This document shows positions 21,696 through 30,922 of a stretch of DNA of 64,000 nt, one piece after another. A program made the position numbers and the translations under genes. This DNA comes from a virus, in IMG/VR virus record IMGVR_UViG_3300029922_000031, positions 1 through 64,000 of that record; one strand, 5' to 3'. A model generated the notes under the pieces. The model worked only from the letters and a program-made list of their open reading frames with translations. It had not been told where the DNA came from and searched no databases. Each line of letters starts with the position of its first letter. Within the stretch, counting starts at the first letter, position 1.

Positions 21696-24004
21696 GCGGT
21701 GGCCTCCATGACTTCGCGGATGCTCTGCGCGGCAAAATCGACGGGGCAACCACCCGCGCCGCAGTCGACATGCTCGAAGCCGACGTCCTCGGTGACTGCC
21801 CCCTTGATTGCCGTCCGGATCATTTCATACTGAGCCTTGTTCACAGGCTCTTCCGGCTGGTATTCGTAGGCGGAGGCGTCGCCCTGCGGCATGACGGAGC
21901 AGCATTTGACGCTGAACTGGCCCTCGATCAGCGTGTCGAGGAAGCGGTCGAACGTCAGTTCCTCGGGCTTGTATTTGAGGGTGTAGGAGACCTGGTTGCC
22001 GGTGTCCTCGGTCAGCGGCGTGACGCCGTCCTCTTGAACGCCCCGGATCCAGTATTTCTCCATCAGTCGAAGAAACTGGTATTGCTCCTCCGGCGTCGCT
22101 TCGGCCGCAGTCGTCACCCAATCGCCACCGTCGAGATCGCAGATGATCGGGCGGGTCGGGAAGCCGACGATCGTCGTGCCCTCATAGGTCTTGAGGTGCT
22201 TGATCGGGTAGCCCTTCGCCTGATATTCCGCGACCAACGGATCGTCGTGGCGGAACTGCACCCAACGCAGATATTCCCGCATTGAAGGCAGATGCGCGCC
22301 TTCGGTTAATCCGAAAAGCTTCGAAGTTGTTCCAGCCGGCTTCATTGTCGTGTTGGTGTGGGGAACGGTCACGCCGAGCTGGCCGGAATACCAGGTCGCC
22401 TCGTCGCAGACGGCCCGCTTGAAGCGCGAGAGCATCTGCCACATCTCCTTCGACTTTTCCTCATCGATGATGTCCTTCCAGGCGAATTTGAAGCGGTTGT
22501 AGGCCCACTCGTGGAAGCCGGTCATGCCGACGCCGATGCGGTTGGTCCGCTTGACCTCGCTCTTGTAGATCGAGGTCATCGTGTTGACGCGGATCAGCGC
22601 CCGCGTCGCGGTTCGGAAGGCGTCCTCGGCGTCGTCGTCGTTGGCCGCGAAGAAGGGGACTACGTCGGCAATGACGCAGTAGCCGCCAAACAGCAGGAGC
22701 GCGATCTCGCCGCACGGATTGGTGATCATATTGTAGCGGATGCTGAAGTTCATCCGCCAAAGTGTCTTCATGAGATCGACGCCGCCCTCCGAGAGTTGAA
22801 GCTTCTCGTTGCCGGGAACCTCGTAGCCGTCGTTCTCGCCCATGCCTTTGTCGTTGCGACGCAGCTTGTCCTGATTGATTAGGCCAGGCTCGCCGGTGCC
22901 GTCATTGTAGGCGGCTTCGGCCAAAGCAACGAGCACCTCGTAGGCATGCCAGTCGAGCTTTGAGAAGTCGCCAGCCTTGATCATGCGATTGATCGCGGTC
23001 TTGGTGAACTTGCGATTGACGAACTTCACCTTGAGCGTTTCCCGGACCTTCTTCACGCCGGAGCGGAAGTCCTCATCGATCGTGACCGAGTTGTTCGAGC
23101 TCCACAGAAAGCCGCCGCGCTTCAACTCGATGAAGTCGAATATGGTCGCGTCGCGCCAGGATTTCGTCGACATACGGGCGGCGCGACGGGCGCCGCCGAC
23201 CAGCACGCATTCGGCCGCATAGTGATCGGCGTAGATCGCCGCCCGCCACGGGGCCATTCCAGCGTCGCGAAGCTTGGCGATCGAGGCGATCGCGCTCATG
23301 AGCGGGCCGGGGCCGGACGCCGGCCGGTTCTGCATTCCCTTGATGGGCGCGTTGCGCGGCCGCACCTTCGAGAAGTCGATGATAAGGACGGAATCGCGCA
23401 GTCGCTTAAAGGCCATCACCTCGATCTTTTCGACGGCCTGCGCCCAGCCCTCGCGACTGTCAGGGACGACGAACCGGACAATGTCGCGGCCTTCGTAGAG
23501 GTGCTCGGCGTCCTTAGGCGTCAGGAAGCCCTTGACCTCGCCGCTCTCGACGTCCTTGTGTCCCCAATCGATGACCGGGACGACGATTGGCATGTGATTG
23601 AAGTCTGCGACGATCAGTTCGTCGTCATAGGCGCGGCCGACACCGGAGCCGTTGAGCAGGAGATAGAACAGAAGGAACGTTGTCGCGGCGGTCGAACAGT
23701 TCGAAAAGACCTCGAGATTGCGGCTCGGCTGAGTGTCGTCGCCATGCTGAAGATGGCGGCCGGACATGAGCAGCGACGCCTGGCGCAGGTGATGCTGCAT
23801 CGACGTGAACTCGGCGAAGTAGGCTTCGGCGCCGCCGAACGGCAATTGGAGAAGGGCGTTGCCGTGCGAGACGCGATCGGCGACGTCTTGCCAGGTCTCG
23901 ACGCGGGTCTTACCCGCTTTGGTGATCTTTCGATTGATCGTGCGGTCTGCAACAGCGCTGCCAAGGCCGGGGAAATAGCTACGCGCAGGCGTCAATTCGC
24001 CCAT
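21692..24004 (-). CDS. nrdJ: Class II (adenosylcobalamin-dependent) ribonucleotide reductase, 770 aa
   Basis: Reduces ribonucleotides to deoxyribonucleotides. NCSTAATTF near residue 102 and NPCGEIALL near 429 carry the active-site and thiyl-radical cysteines, and the C-terminal CGAGGC pair (~748) is the redox relay; size and layout match monomeric class II enzymes such as that of Lactobacillus leichmannii. No beta subunit or NrdD/NrdG gene is nearby. ATG at 24004 has TGGAGC upstream and is preferred to 24055, which lacks a site. The operator at 24050 sits upstream. Confidence 0.88.
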   Translation of the reverse strand: MGELTPARSYFPGLGSAVADRTINRKITKAGKTRVETWQDVADRVSHGNALLQLPFGGAEAYFAEFTSMQHHLRQASLLMSGRHLQHGDDTQPSRNLEVFSNCSTAATTFLLFYLLLNGSGVGRAYDDELIVADFNHMPIVVPVIDWGHKDVESGEVKGFLTPKDAEHLYEGRDIVRFVVPDSREGWAQAVEKIEVMAFKRLRDSVLIIDFSKVRPRNAPIKGMQNRPASGPGPLMSAIASIAKLRDAGMAPWRAAIYADHYAAECVLVGGARRAARMSTKSWRDATIFDFIELKRGGFLWSSNNSVTIDEDFRSGVKKVRETLKVKFVNRKFTKTAINRMIKAGDFSKLDWHAYEVLVALAEAAYNDGTGEPGLINQDKLRRNDKGMGENDGYEVPGNEKLQLSEGGVDLMKTLWRMNFSIRYNMITNPCGEIALLLFGGYCVIADVVPFFAANDDDAEDAFRTATRALIRVNTMTSIYKSEVKRTNRIGVGMTGFHEWAYNRFKFAWKDIIDEEKSKEMWQMLSRFKRAVCDEATWYSGQLGVTVPHTNTTMKPAGTTSKLFGLTEGAHLPSMREYLRWVQFRHDDPLVAEYQAKGYPIKHLKTYEGTTIVGFPTRPIICDLDGGDWVTTAAEATPEEQYQFLRLMEKYWIRGVQEDGVTPLTEDTGNQVSYTLKYKPEELTFDRFLDTLIEGQFSVKCCSVMPQGDASAYEYQPEEPVNKAQYEMIRTAIKGAVTEDVGFEHVDCGAGGCPVDFAAQSIREVMEATA

Positions 24005-24049
24005 AATCAGGTGCTCCAAAAGGTTGGGAGATGCGGAAACGAAAGAGTA

Positions 24050-24063
24050 AATCAAAACTGATT
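24050..24063. promoter_or_regulatory. Palindromic operator-like site upstream of nrdJ
   Basis: AATCAAAACTGATT, 46 bases before the nrdJ start. Confidence 0.6.
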
Positions 24064-24092
24064 GAAGAAACAGCCTTGAAGAAAATCGATGT

Positions 24093-24659
24093 TTATGCCG
24101 CGCGCGTTCTCCGCATCGCCATCAGTTGAAGGAACTGATCTGTCGCGATCCCAGCGTGCGCAATTGCCACAGCGTCAGCCAGATGCTCGTTCGAATTGAG
24201 GACCTGTTTCTTGCCGCCCTTCGCGCGCAACCACGGCGCATCGGGGAACTTTTCGGTCGCCCAGATGATCATTTCCTCCTTCGAAGCGGTCTTTGTGCCG
24301 ACAGTGGCCATTTTTGTCTCGAATGGCTGCACCTGAATGAGCGGCTTAGGGCAAGAGGCCAGCAGCCCGATGGAAATGCCGAAAGAGAGGGCGGCGCGCG
24401 CACTCTGGGCGCCGCTCGGGATTTCGGCGAACGCCAGCGAGCAATCGCCGACGAAGGCGTGAAAAAGCTTGATGATCTCGCGCGAGCGCCGCAGATCGTC
24501 GGAGTTCTGCCGCACCGACTTGTTGACCATGCGCTCTGTATCGATCAGCTCCAGATCGAGGACGCCGAGCGTCATGGTGTCGAGATCGAGTTCCAATTTC
24601 GCCATGCCAAAATGACGAAGCGATGGGTCTAAGGCCGCGACCCTCATAATGCTGGACAT
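24093..24659 (-). CDS. RuvC-like Holliday junction resolvase, 188 aa
   Basis: ATG at 24659 (MSSIMRVAALDPSLRHFG) has TTAGGA. The RNase H-fold acid residues are visible: D in AALDPSLRHFG (~10), E in LAFAEIPSG (~75), and D/H in NEHLADAVAIAHAG (C-terminal). Cleaves four-way junctions or branched replication intermediates. Other branch nucleases of this fold cannot be excluded. Confidence 0.75.
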   Translation of the reverse strand: MSSIMRVAALDPSLRHFGMAKLELDLDTMTLGVLDLELIDTERMVNKSVRQNSDDLRRSREIIKLFHAFVGDCSLAFAEIPSGAQSARAALSFGISIGLLASCPKPLIQVQPFETKMATVGTKTASKEEMIIWATEKFPDAPWLRAKGGKKQVLNSNEHLADAVAIAHAGIATDQFLQLMAMRRTRAA

Positions 24660-24723
24660 GATTTTCCTAAAAGTGACAAGGATGGAAGTTTGCGTCGAAA
24701 TTCCCCGGCGCCAGGTTTGGGTT

Positions 24724-25311
24724 TTAGAAAGCGCCCCAGTTAGGGTTGCCGCCGTAGACCTTCTCTTTTTCTTCGGCCGCGGCCATGTCGGTCTGCTTCT
24801 TCGCCTTGGTGATGGCCTTCGCGTGCTGCCAGACGAATGCGCCCATAACATTCTTGAGGCGCTCGCCGGGCATATCCAAACCCGTTATGGCGGCGAGCTC
24901 GGGGTTGCCGAGACTGATCTCGGCGCAGAGCGACTGCTCGATGGACGGGAACGCCACGCAGAGCGAACTCTCGTCGAACTCCACCTGCTTGAACGGCTGA
25001 GCGTCGACCGGCCTGAAACTGAAAATGTAGCGTTTGTCGCGGGCGCCTTTGCGGACATTCTTGAAGGTGTATTCGCCCGAAGGGACCGACGCGGTCTTGT
25101 AGGTGCCATTCTCCATCAGAATGGGCTGCTTCAACGGCATGTCGAGGGTGTAGACGACCTCGGGCGACATTCCCGCGTTGATGATATTGACCAATTTGTC
25201 GCGAGCGTGATCGAACGGTGTCTGCTCGGTCACGACGCCGTCAGCGTTCTCGGTGGCGATAGGCTCGCCGCTATCCCACCCCTTCTTCGGAATTCTCTTT
25301 CTTCGTGCCAT
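24724..25311 (-). CDS. Hypothetical protein with C-terminal NPNWGAF peptide, 195 aa
   Basis: MARRKRIPKKGWDSGEPIAT is basic; the middle is beta-rich (YTFKNVRKGARDKRYIFSF); a helix (LKNVMGAFVWQHAKAITKAK) leads to a charged linker and the extreme C-terminus GGNPNWGAF. The same ending occurs in the 50427 and 51122 proteins. Located beside the resolvase and below an operator-promoter, so probably a DNA-metabolism protein. Confidence 0.6.
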   Translation of the reverse strand: MARRKRIPKKGWDSGEPIATENADGVVTEQTPFDHARDKLVNIINAGMSPEVVYTLDMPLKQPILMENGTYKTASVPSGEYTFKNVRKGARDKRYIFSFRPVDAQPFKQVEFDESSLCVAFPSIEQSLCAEISLGNPELAAITGLDMPGERLKNVMGAFVWQHAKAITKAKKQTDMAAAEEKEKVYGGNPNWGAF

Positions 25312-25327
25312 TGTCGCCTCTGTCGAA

Positions 25328-25351
25328 AGTCAGTGTTGATCTATCTATAGC
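25328..25351 (-). promoter_or_regulatory. GCTATA promoter with palindromic operator
   Basis: AGTCAGTGTTGATC (25328-25341) overlaps the expected start of transcription from GCGCTATAGAT (25346-25351), with GTGCAAACCGC upstream. Confidence 0.68.
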
Positions 25352-25355
25352 GCGA

Positions 25356-25547
25356 TTATGCGCGGTTTGCACTAGGCGGTGTGATCTTCTCTTCCGGCAC
25401 CTTTTCCCAGCCAAACTCATGCATGTTCCAGAACCACTCGCGAGCCTCTTCTTCGATCTCCTCGTCGGTGGCGTCGTCTTCGACCTCGATCACGTCGTGG
25501 CGATCACCACCCACCATCCCATTGCCGCACCAGACTGCGATTTTCAT
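25356..25547 (-). CDS. Small DUF7167-like acidic protein, 63 aa
   Basis: MKIAVWCGNGMVGGDRHDVI, then DDATDEEIEEEAREWFWNMH and EFGWEKVPE: the layout of a small phage family I recall as DUF7167 (beta strands plus an EEI-x-EEAREW helix). Function unknown; name not searched. Confidence 0.6.
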   Translation of the reverse strand: MKIAVWCGNGMVGGDRHDVIEVEDDATDEEIEEEAREWFWNMHEFGWEKVPEEKITPPSANRA

Positions 25548-25604
25548 GTCGTAATCCTTCCTGAGTAAATCTCGCGCTTCAACTGGCGAAGAAGCTGGCG
25601 CGCC

Positions 25605-27539
25605 TCACGCTACGCTCGCTTCGATGCGGGATACTTCACCCTCTTTAATTACCGTGATTACATTGGAAATCCAATCACGCAAGGGCGTGTGGCTGATCAC
25701 GAACACGGTGCCGCGCTCTTTGGCCTTCTCCTCCAGAATCGCCATCAGTCGCTCGATGCCGGCCGAGTCGAGGGCGTTGTCGATTTCGTCGCCGATGAAG
25801 AGGTTGATCTGCTTCGTGGCGCGGCTCGAGACCAGGTCTTGCAGCGCCAGCGCCGCGGCGATCATCACCTTGCGCTTCTCGCCGCCCGATAGGAGTCCGA
25901 ACGAGCTGCCACCCTTCGAGTTGTCGACCTCGATGGCGAATTTCTCCCGAAGTTCGCCCTTGGAATTCCGGACCAGCGTGGTCCATGTCCCGCGGATGTT
26001 GCCGTCGGACAGAGTGCCGAGGTACTTCGCCGTCTGATCGTTCAGATAGGGCGTCACCTCATCGAGGATCTGGCCGCGGACGCCGGCGGGTGAGAACACT
26101 TTGGCCGCGTTTTCGGCGATCGTCAGGTGGGTCGTGTGGGCAGCGATCGTCTCGTTCACCAGGTCGAGACTCTTAAGCTTGTCTTCGATCTCCTTGGAGA
26201 GCTTGTCGATGCGTCCGACATGCGGGTTAACCTCCGCCCCAAGATCCTTGACCGCCTTGTCGGCGAGCCGAATCTCTCGGAGAATGCGCGCGAGAACCTC
26301 AGTCTGAGCGAGAATGGCGTTGCGCTCGTCGTTTAGAAGCTTGCTGAGCGCGATCGACGACGTCGTGTCTGTCATCGACGCTCGAAACGCTTCCAAGCTC
26401 TCAGTGAGCGTCTTACGCGCTGCTAGCGCTGTAACAGCTTCGTCTCTGATGCTCGAAAATTCAGTCGCGATCACTCTGAGCTTGGATTCGTAGGTGCTCT
26501 TGAGCGGTACGAGTTCGAGAGCGGTCAATGGGCGGCCGCACTCGTCGCAGGGGCAGCCGATCTTGTGGTCGACGCCGGCGATCGCCGTCTTGGCCCGGTC
26601 GTGCTGCTCCTTGAGCGCCTTGAGCTTGGCGTTCTTCACATCGAGGCTGCTGGTCAGCCGCCCGAGAGAGCTTTCAAGCTTGCGCTCCTCGGCCTGCTCG
26701 CCGCCGACCGCAGCGAGCGCGACCTCGAGACCCTTGATCTTCGACTCGATCGTCGGCAGGTCCGCGGAGTTGATTGCCTTGCGTAGACGCTCGGCCTCCT
26801 CTTCCTTGGTCGCGACCAAGGCGCGCGCCGCGACAAGTTTGTTGGCTTGATTGAGCGTCCAGGTGTCACGATCGGCCACAAGATCGGCCAAAAGGCCCTC
26901 GGACTGGCCGATTTGCTCATTGAGACTTTGCTTTCGGCGCACGCTTTCGTCGGCCAGATTTTTTGCTGCGCCAAGCCGCGCGCGCGCCTCCGCATAGGCG
27001 GCCTCGAGGATGGTGACGCCGGCGGCTTCTTCGACCAGCGCCTTAAGGTTGCGGTCGGTCATGCCGGGCAGATCGGGCATGGTGTCCTGGCCAGCGTAGA
27101 TCGAGGCTCGGAACACCTCGTAGGAGCAGCCAAGAATCTTCTCGATTTCGACCTGCGTCAGCTTGTCGGTGCCCTTGCTGAGATCGACACCGGGAGCGGT
27201 ATTTGATCTCCACAGTTGGACGGCGTTCTTGCCCTTCGAATGCTTTCGGAAGCGATTGATCATGTATTTATCTCCGTCATCCTCAAGAATGACTGAGACC
27301 ATGCATTCTTTGCCCGCCTTCTGATTGACGATCGTATCGCCGCTCTCGCCGCGCGCGGTCGTTCCAAACAGCGCCCAGCACAGGGCGTCGGCGATCGACG
27401 ACTTGCCAGCGCCATTGGAGTTGGCGCTGGTGTCATCGCGGTTTTCTCCCTCGACGAGCACCAGGCCGCGGTCGGCAAGGCTGATCTCGGCCTCGCCAAT
27501 TGCCATGAAGTTCTGAATAGCCAGATTGAGAATCTTCAC
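25605..27539 (-). CDS. sbcC: SbcC/Rad50-like ATPase (T4 gp46 type), 644 aa
   Basis: Walker A ANSNGAGKSSIADALCW (~40), a long coiled coil with a central zinc hook GCPCDECGRPL (~330), ABC signature SFGLLSGGEKRKVMIAAALA (~550) and Walker B INLFIGDEIDNALD (~580). With the SbcD-like protein it forms a nuclease complex processing DNA ends and hairpins, used by phages in recombination-dependent replication. Shorter than bacterial SbcC, close to phage gp46 size. Coupled by ATGA to the 27536 gene. Confidence 0.93.
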   Translation of the reverse strand: MKILNLAIQNFMAIGEAEISLADRGLVLVEGENRDDTSANSNGAGKSSIADALCWALFGTTARGESGDTIVNQKAGKECMVSVILEDDGDKYMINRFRKHSKGKNAVQLWRSNTAPGVDLSKGTDKLTQVEIEKILGCSYEVFRASIYAGQDTMPDLPGMTDRNLKALVEEAAGVTILEAAYAEARARLGAAKNLADESVRRKQSLNEQIGQSEGLLADLVADRDTWTLNQANKLVAARALVATKEEEAERLRKAINSADLPTIESKIKGLEVALAAVGGEQAEERKLESSLGRLTSSLDVKNAKLKALKEQHDRAKTAIAGVDHKIGCPCDECGRPLTALELVPLKSTYESKLRVIATEFSSIRDEAVTALAARKTLTESLEAFRASMTDTTSSIALSKLLNDERNAILAQTEVLARILREIRLADKAVKDLGAEVNPHVGRIDKLSKEIEDKLKSLDLVNETIAAHTTHLTIAENAAKVFSPAGVRGQILDEVTPYLNDQTAKYLGTLSDGNIRGTWTTLVRNSKGELREKFAIEVDNSKGGSSFGLLSGGEKRKVMIAAALALQDLVSSRATKQINLFIGDEIDNALDSAGIERLMAILEEKAKERGTVFVISHTPLRDWISNVITVIKEGEVSRIEASVA

Positions 27540-27955
27540 GCCGCAGAGCCTTTCAGGAGTTCGTTGATGACGCCCGCGTAGCCAGCCTCCGGCGTCGAAA
27601 CAACCACGGTCTCACGCTCAGGAAGAACCTTCTCGTCAGCGCTCGTGACGCGCGAGACGTAGGCGGACTGCTCGCGCTTGCGAAGGTCAGCGCCGTCGGC
27701 TTCCCACCACTTGATCGGGGTCAGATTGGCGGGTGCGTTGTGTTCGCCGATTTCGATCTTCGGCTTACGGCCGAGTTCGCTCTTTTGCTTCTCGACGGTG
27801 ACGTCGATGCCTGCATGCTTGGCTTGCAGGGCGCCGATCGCCTTCCACGAGAGATCGTAGTAGGTTTCGATGATGTCCTGAATGCGATCGCCCGCGGTGG
27901 TCTTGATCGGCACGGAGCGCACCAGCGTCACCGTGTAAAGATCATGAGCCGACAT
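27536..27955 (-). CDS. Hypothetical protein between sbcC and sbcD, 139 aa
   Basis: MSAHDLYTVTLVRSVPIKTT with LSWKAIGALQAKHAGIDVTV; no motif recognised. Its place in the operon suggests an accessory role to the SbcCD complex, as inference only. Confidence 0.6.
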   Translation of the reverse strand: MSAHDLYTVTLVRSVPIKTTAGDRIQDIIETYYDLSWKAIGALQAKHAGIDVTVEKQKSELGRKPKIEIGEHNAPANLTPIKWWEADGADLRKREQSAYVSRVTSADEKVLPERETVVVSTPEAGYAGVINELLKGSAA

Positions 27956-27981
27956 AATAAACCTCGCTGCTTGATGATGTT

Positions 27982-28010
27982 CTATAGTAGCGCAATGCTA
28001 TTGCGTTGTC
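27982..28010 (-). promoter_or_regulatory. TATAG promoter-like sequence
   Basis: Minus strand TTGCGCTACTATAGAAC, about 25 bases before the ATG at 27955. Confidence 0.35.
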
Positions 28011-28016
28011 GGGTGG

Positions 28017-29066
28017 TTACGATGCGACGGTCGTTACTGCCGTCATGATCTCTCGACAGGCGTCGATGACTGCGGGGTCGCCGATCGTGTCGTTGATGTA
28101 TTTAGCGATCGATGCCTCAAGACTTGTGATCTTGGCCGGGGCCGAGCCGGTGCGGGCGGAGATGACCTCGCGCGCAACCTGGAACGAGACGCCGGCCGCG
28201 CCCATAGCCCGCAGCTCCTCGCCCATCTGCTTGATCTGCTCGTTGGTCATTTTCAGACCACGAATACGGACGTAGTTACCGTCCACGATCAGCGGAATTT
28301 CCTCGGGGTCGGTGTTCTCGTCGATGTCCACGAAGCTCGGCGCGCGCGAGGCGTTCCAGCGAACGCTCTCGTCGTCGACGATCAGGAAGCCAGCCTTGGC
28401 GGCGACGTCGCTCCAGGTCTGCGGAACAAGAGCGCCGATGGAATAGATGCCATTTTCCAGATACTTATGGTGATGATAATGACCGGACATCACCCGCTTG
28501 AAACCCCACTTCGCGATCTCCTCGATCGACAGTCCGTGATCAGGCACATCGATCAGAACACCGTTGATCCCCGTGTGAAGGATCAGATCGAAGTCTCCGG
28601 TGCTGGTGAGAGAGCTGGCAATGGCGTCGACTGCCGCACGCACTCCATCGGCGCTTGAAATCCACGGCACAAAGACGATGCCCTGACGAACACAGATCTC
28701 TGTAATGACCGTGAAACCCTCGAGTGCTCCAAGCGTCTGAATGGCGTTCCCTAGCTCCGTCGTCTCCTTGCCTTTAAGATCATGGTTCCCGACGATCGCC
28801 TCGATGGAGACACCGCGCGCCAGGATTCGACAGAAAGCCTCGTGAACGGGGTTGAAGACCTCCGGATCGATGCTTCCTCGAACGTGAAAAGTATCACCCG
28901 CAATGATCATCCGAGTTCCGCCGGCTTTCAGCAGCGTGTCCGCGGCTCGTTCTAGCTCGTCGATGGCAATCCGCAGACGCGAGTTGATGCCATCCGCGCT
29001 CGGCTTGGCAAACTGACTCCAACCGTGAAAGTGCATATCGGAGACGACACAGCGAGGATTAAGCAT
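28017..29066 (-). CDS. sbcD: SbcD/Mre11-like metallophosphoesterase (T4 gp47 type), 349 aa
   Basis: ATG at 29066 (MLNPRCVVSDMHFHGWSQF) overlaps the HNH gene end; longer versions run through that gene. Calcineurin-type motifs SDMHFH, AGDTFHVRG, VGNHDLKG and SGHYHHHKY are all present. Nuclease partner of the SbcC-like ATPase. The C-terminal helix bundle (MTNEQIKQMGEELRAMGAAG) probably contacts the coiled coil. Confidence 0.9.
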   Translation of the reverse strand: MLNPRCVVSDMHFHGWSQFAKPSADGINSRLRIAIDELERAADTLLKAGGTRMIIAGDTFHVRGSIDPEVFNPVHEAFCRILARGVSIEAIVGNHDLKGKETTELGNAIQTLGALEGFTVITEICVRQGIVFVPWISSADGVRAAVDAIASSLTSTGDFDLILHTGINGVLIDVPDHGLSIEEIAKWGFKRVMSGHYHHHKYLENGIYSIGALVPQTWSDVAAKAGFLIVDDESVRWNASRAPSFVDIDENTDPEEIPLIVDGNYVRIRGLKMTNEQIKQMGEELRAMGAAGVSFQVAREVISARTGSAPAKITSLEASIAKYINDTIGDPAVIDACREIMTAVTTVAS

Positions 29067-29586
29067 GAGCCCATCTCTTTCTAGTTGCGATGCCTGAGAT
29101 TGTTTGCTGACTGATACCATATAGTCGGGCTATTTCATGCTGCGGAATACTACCGCACAGTGATCGAATTTCTTTCACTTGGGCGATTGTAACCCGAGCG
29201 TTCCCGTTGCGCTCGCCGCGATTATCTGTGCCATGTCTGTTGCGATCGAGTTGATTTTGCGAGCGCGTACCGTATTCTAGATTGTCGGCGCGGCGATTGA
29301 GACGATCACCATCTTGATGACGAACCTCCTGACCGGGAGGTGTTGGGCCGATAAACGCACGCGCCACAATAATGTGAACGCCAATACGCTTGCGTTGTCC
29401 ATTCTTACTAAGATCAAGCATCGGATAGCCGTGAGTACCCGGCGAGTCGCGTAAGACGATTCCGCGTAACGAAAAGAGCCTGCCGTCCTTGGTTCGCACA
29501 ACGCGATCTAAGCTCTTGACGCGACCGAGGCTCGAGACCTGATAGCGGCCCTCGTAACCCGCAACGTCGCGCCACTCCTCGATCAT
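29059..29586 (-). CDS. HNH homing endonuclease with NUMOD4, 175 aa
   Basis: N-terminal NUMOD4 (EEWRDVAGYEGRYQVSSLGR), HNH core VRHQDGDRLNRRADNLEYGT at ~85, and a C-terminal helix-turn-helix (QHEIARLYGISQQTISGIA). Free-standing mobile gene: its ATG is coupled to the MazG-like gene and its end overlaps the sbcD start by 8 bases. Likely moves by cutting nearby phage DNA lacking it. Confidence 0.9.
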   Translation of the reverse strand: MIEEWRDVAGYEGRYQVSSLGRVKSLDRVVRTKDGRLFSLRGIVLRDSPGTHGYPMLDLSKNGQRKRIGVHIIVARAFIGPTPPGQEVRHQDGDRLNRRADNLEYGTRSQNQLDRNRHGTDNRGERNGNARVTIAQVKEIRSLCGSIPQHEIARLYGISQQTISGIATRKRWAHA

Positions 29587-29978
29587 CGGATTGGCCTCGT
29601 CGAGAAGATGGCATCGGGCTTCTTCGCCGCCTTGATGCGAATGGCGTCCTGATTGTTCCAGACGCGGTCGCTCTCGCGATTGATCATCTGAATCGCATCA
29701 AGCCCGTGAACGTCAGCCAGTGACAGAAGCGTCACGCCGACGCCGCCGATCTCCTGAAAGATTTCGCCGGGCTTCTGTCCCCAAACGTGTCTGCCCATCT
29801 CGACGTATTCTTCGAACGTCAGGCCGCAGGCTTGCTGCGTCTCAGCCGACTCCTCGGAGAAGCGCAGAAGCCGCTCCTTCGTATCGCCCATTGAGGCTCG
29901 GCCGAAGACCGTGCGCCCAATGAAGACGACCTTGCGCTGAACATCATCCAGCAGAATCGAAGGAGGCTGGTCGATCAT
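29583..29978 (-). CDS. MazG-like nucleotide pyrophosphohydrolase, 131 aa
   Basis: TKERLLRFSEESAETQQACG (~35) with ExxEE-like metal-binding and IGGVGVTLLSLADVHGLDAI (second helix pair) match small all-alpha NTP pyrophosphatases carried by phages. May lower dNTP analogues or ppGpp. ATGA coupling to the HNH gene. The operator at 30009 is upstream. Confidence 0.65.
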   Translation of the reverse strand: MIDQPPSILLDDVQRKVVFIGRTVFGRASMGDTKERLLRFSEESAETQQACGLTFEEYVEMGRHVWGQKPGEIFQEIGGVGVTLLSLADVHGLDAIQMINRESDRVWNNQDAIRIKAAKKPDAIFSTRPIR

Positions 29979-30008
29979 TGTTGGGGCTCCACGTCGCTCG
30001 CTGCCGTC

Positions 30009-30035
30009 TGTCAGAATTGACTTATCATTTATAGC
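30009..30035 (-). promoter_or_regulatory. GCTATA promoter with operator
   Basis: TGTCAGAATTGACT (30009-30022) downstream of GCTGCTATAAATG (30030-30035), with GACCCGCTCTTTC upstream: a full match to the promoter family. Confidence 0.68.
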
Positions 30036-30059
30036 AGCGAAAGAGCGGGTCTTAAGCGG

Positions 30060-30452
30060 TTATCGTCGCTTCACGATCTTGCCAGGCCGCCGCGCGAACG
30101 AGTGCAGCCCGACACAGCGCTGAATGCCGCCGCGGCCGGGGACGCTCATGATTCTGACCGTCGTGTGGTTCAGAAAGACGGCGATCGGCGCTAGGAAGCG
30201 GTCGCCGGTCTCTCTAACCAGCACGCCGACGTAGCCGACGCCTCGGGACTGCATCTGAATGATGACGTCGTTCTCGACTGCCCAGCAGGCCACGTTCTTG
30301 CGGATAGCCTCGGCAATGTTTCGCTCTTTTGCCCTGTAAATGTCGCCTACGCGACGGGCGGCCAGGTAGACAAGCCGCCCGCCCGAGACCTCATAGATCG
30401 ACCCGAGCGTTCGCCGGCCTTTCTTGATCGGCAGGGCTTTGAGCTTGATCAT
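30060..30452 (-). CDS. Hypothetical beta-rich protein, 130 aa
   Basis: ATG at 30452 (MIKLKALPIKKGRRTLGSIY) lies inside the 3' end of the ASCH gene, a 62-base overlap. Pattern of beta strands and basic residues (RGVGYVGVLVRETGDRFLAP) and a basic C-terminus (SFARRPGKIVKRR). No family recognised. Confidence 0.58.
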   Translation of the reverse strand: MIKLKALPIKKGRRTLGSIYEVSGGRLVYLAARRVGDIYRAKERNIAEAIRKNVACWAVENDVIIQMQSRGVGYVGVLVRETGDRFLAPIAVFLNHTTVRIMSVPGRGGIQRCVGLHSFARRPGKIVKRR

Positions 30453-30867
30453 TGAACAGCCAAATGCCTTGGCCCCCACGGGCGAAGATGGGTTGGTCGT
30501 AGGGCGCCAAATCCTCGAGCAGCCACGCGAACCGACCGGGGGTCCAGTAGCCGAAAGTTCTCTCCGTCTCGGTCACAGCCGCCATCGATTCCGCAGTCAT
30601 GATCTCGGACGATCGCAAAAGCGCCGTGCCGAGAATACAGCCGCGAGGCAGCTCCGTCAGCGCCGACAAACCCGTCTGCGAATAGGCGTGCTGAAACTCC
30701 TGCCCCATAAGCGCGACAATCTGCTCTTGCTTGATCTGCTTCGTCGCCGCAATCCCAATCCGAGTCCCAATAACGGAGGTGGGCGCCTGCCACGTTCTCG
30801 TCTCGAACTTCTTGAAGCCCTGAATGAGAAGCGTAGCCCACGGTTGCCAAACGCTGATAACCTTCAT
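30391..30867 (-). CDS. ASCH-domain protein, 158 aa
   Basis: MKVISVWQPWATLLIQGFKK, FETRTW, a middle ALTELPRGCILGTALL and a late RFAWLLEDLAPYDQPI are the signature of ASCH domains, which bind RNA or modified bases and can act as nucleases or regulators. The last 25 residues (Gln/Pro-rich) overlap the next gene and are unlikely to be part of the fold. Confidence 0.78.
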   Translation of the reverse strand: MKVISVWQPWATLLIQGFKKFETRTWQAPTSVIGTRIGIAATKQIKQEQIVALMGQEFQHAYSQTGLSALTELPRGCILGTALLRSSEIMTAESMAAVTETERTFGYWTPGRFAWLLEDLAPYDQPIFARGGQGIWLFNDQAQSPADQERPANARVDL

Positions 30868-30922
30868 CGCGCACCCTCACTGTCCGCTCCCTCGCTGCAA
30901 AACTCAGAGGGGCTGATCCCTC

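Noticed and set aside
30391-30479. Frameshift between the ASCH gene and its downstream neighbour
   Set aside because: The 62-base overlap has good starts and each protein is complete on its own, so no break is needed.
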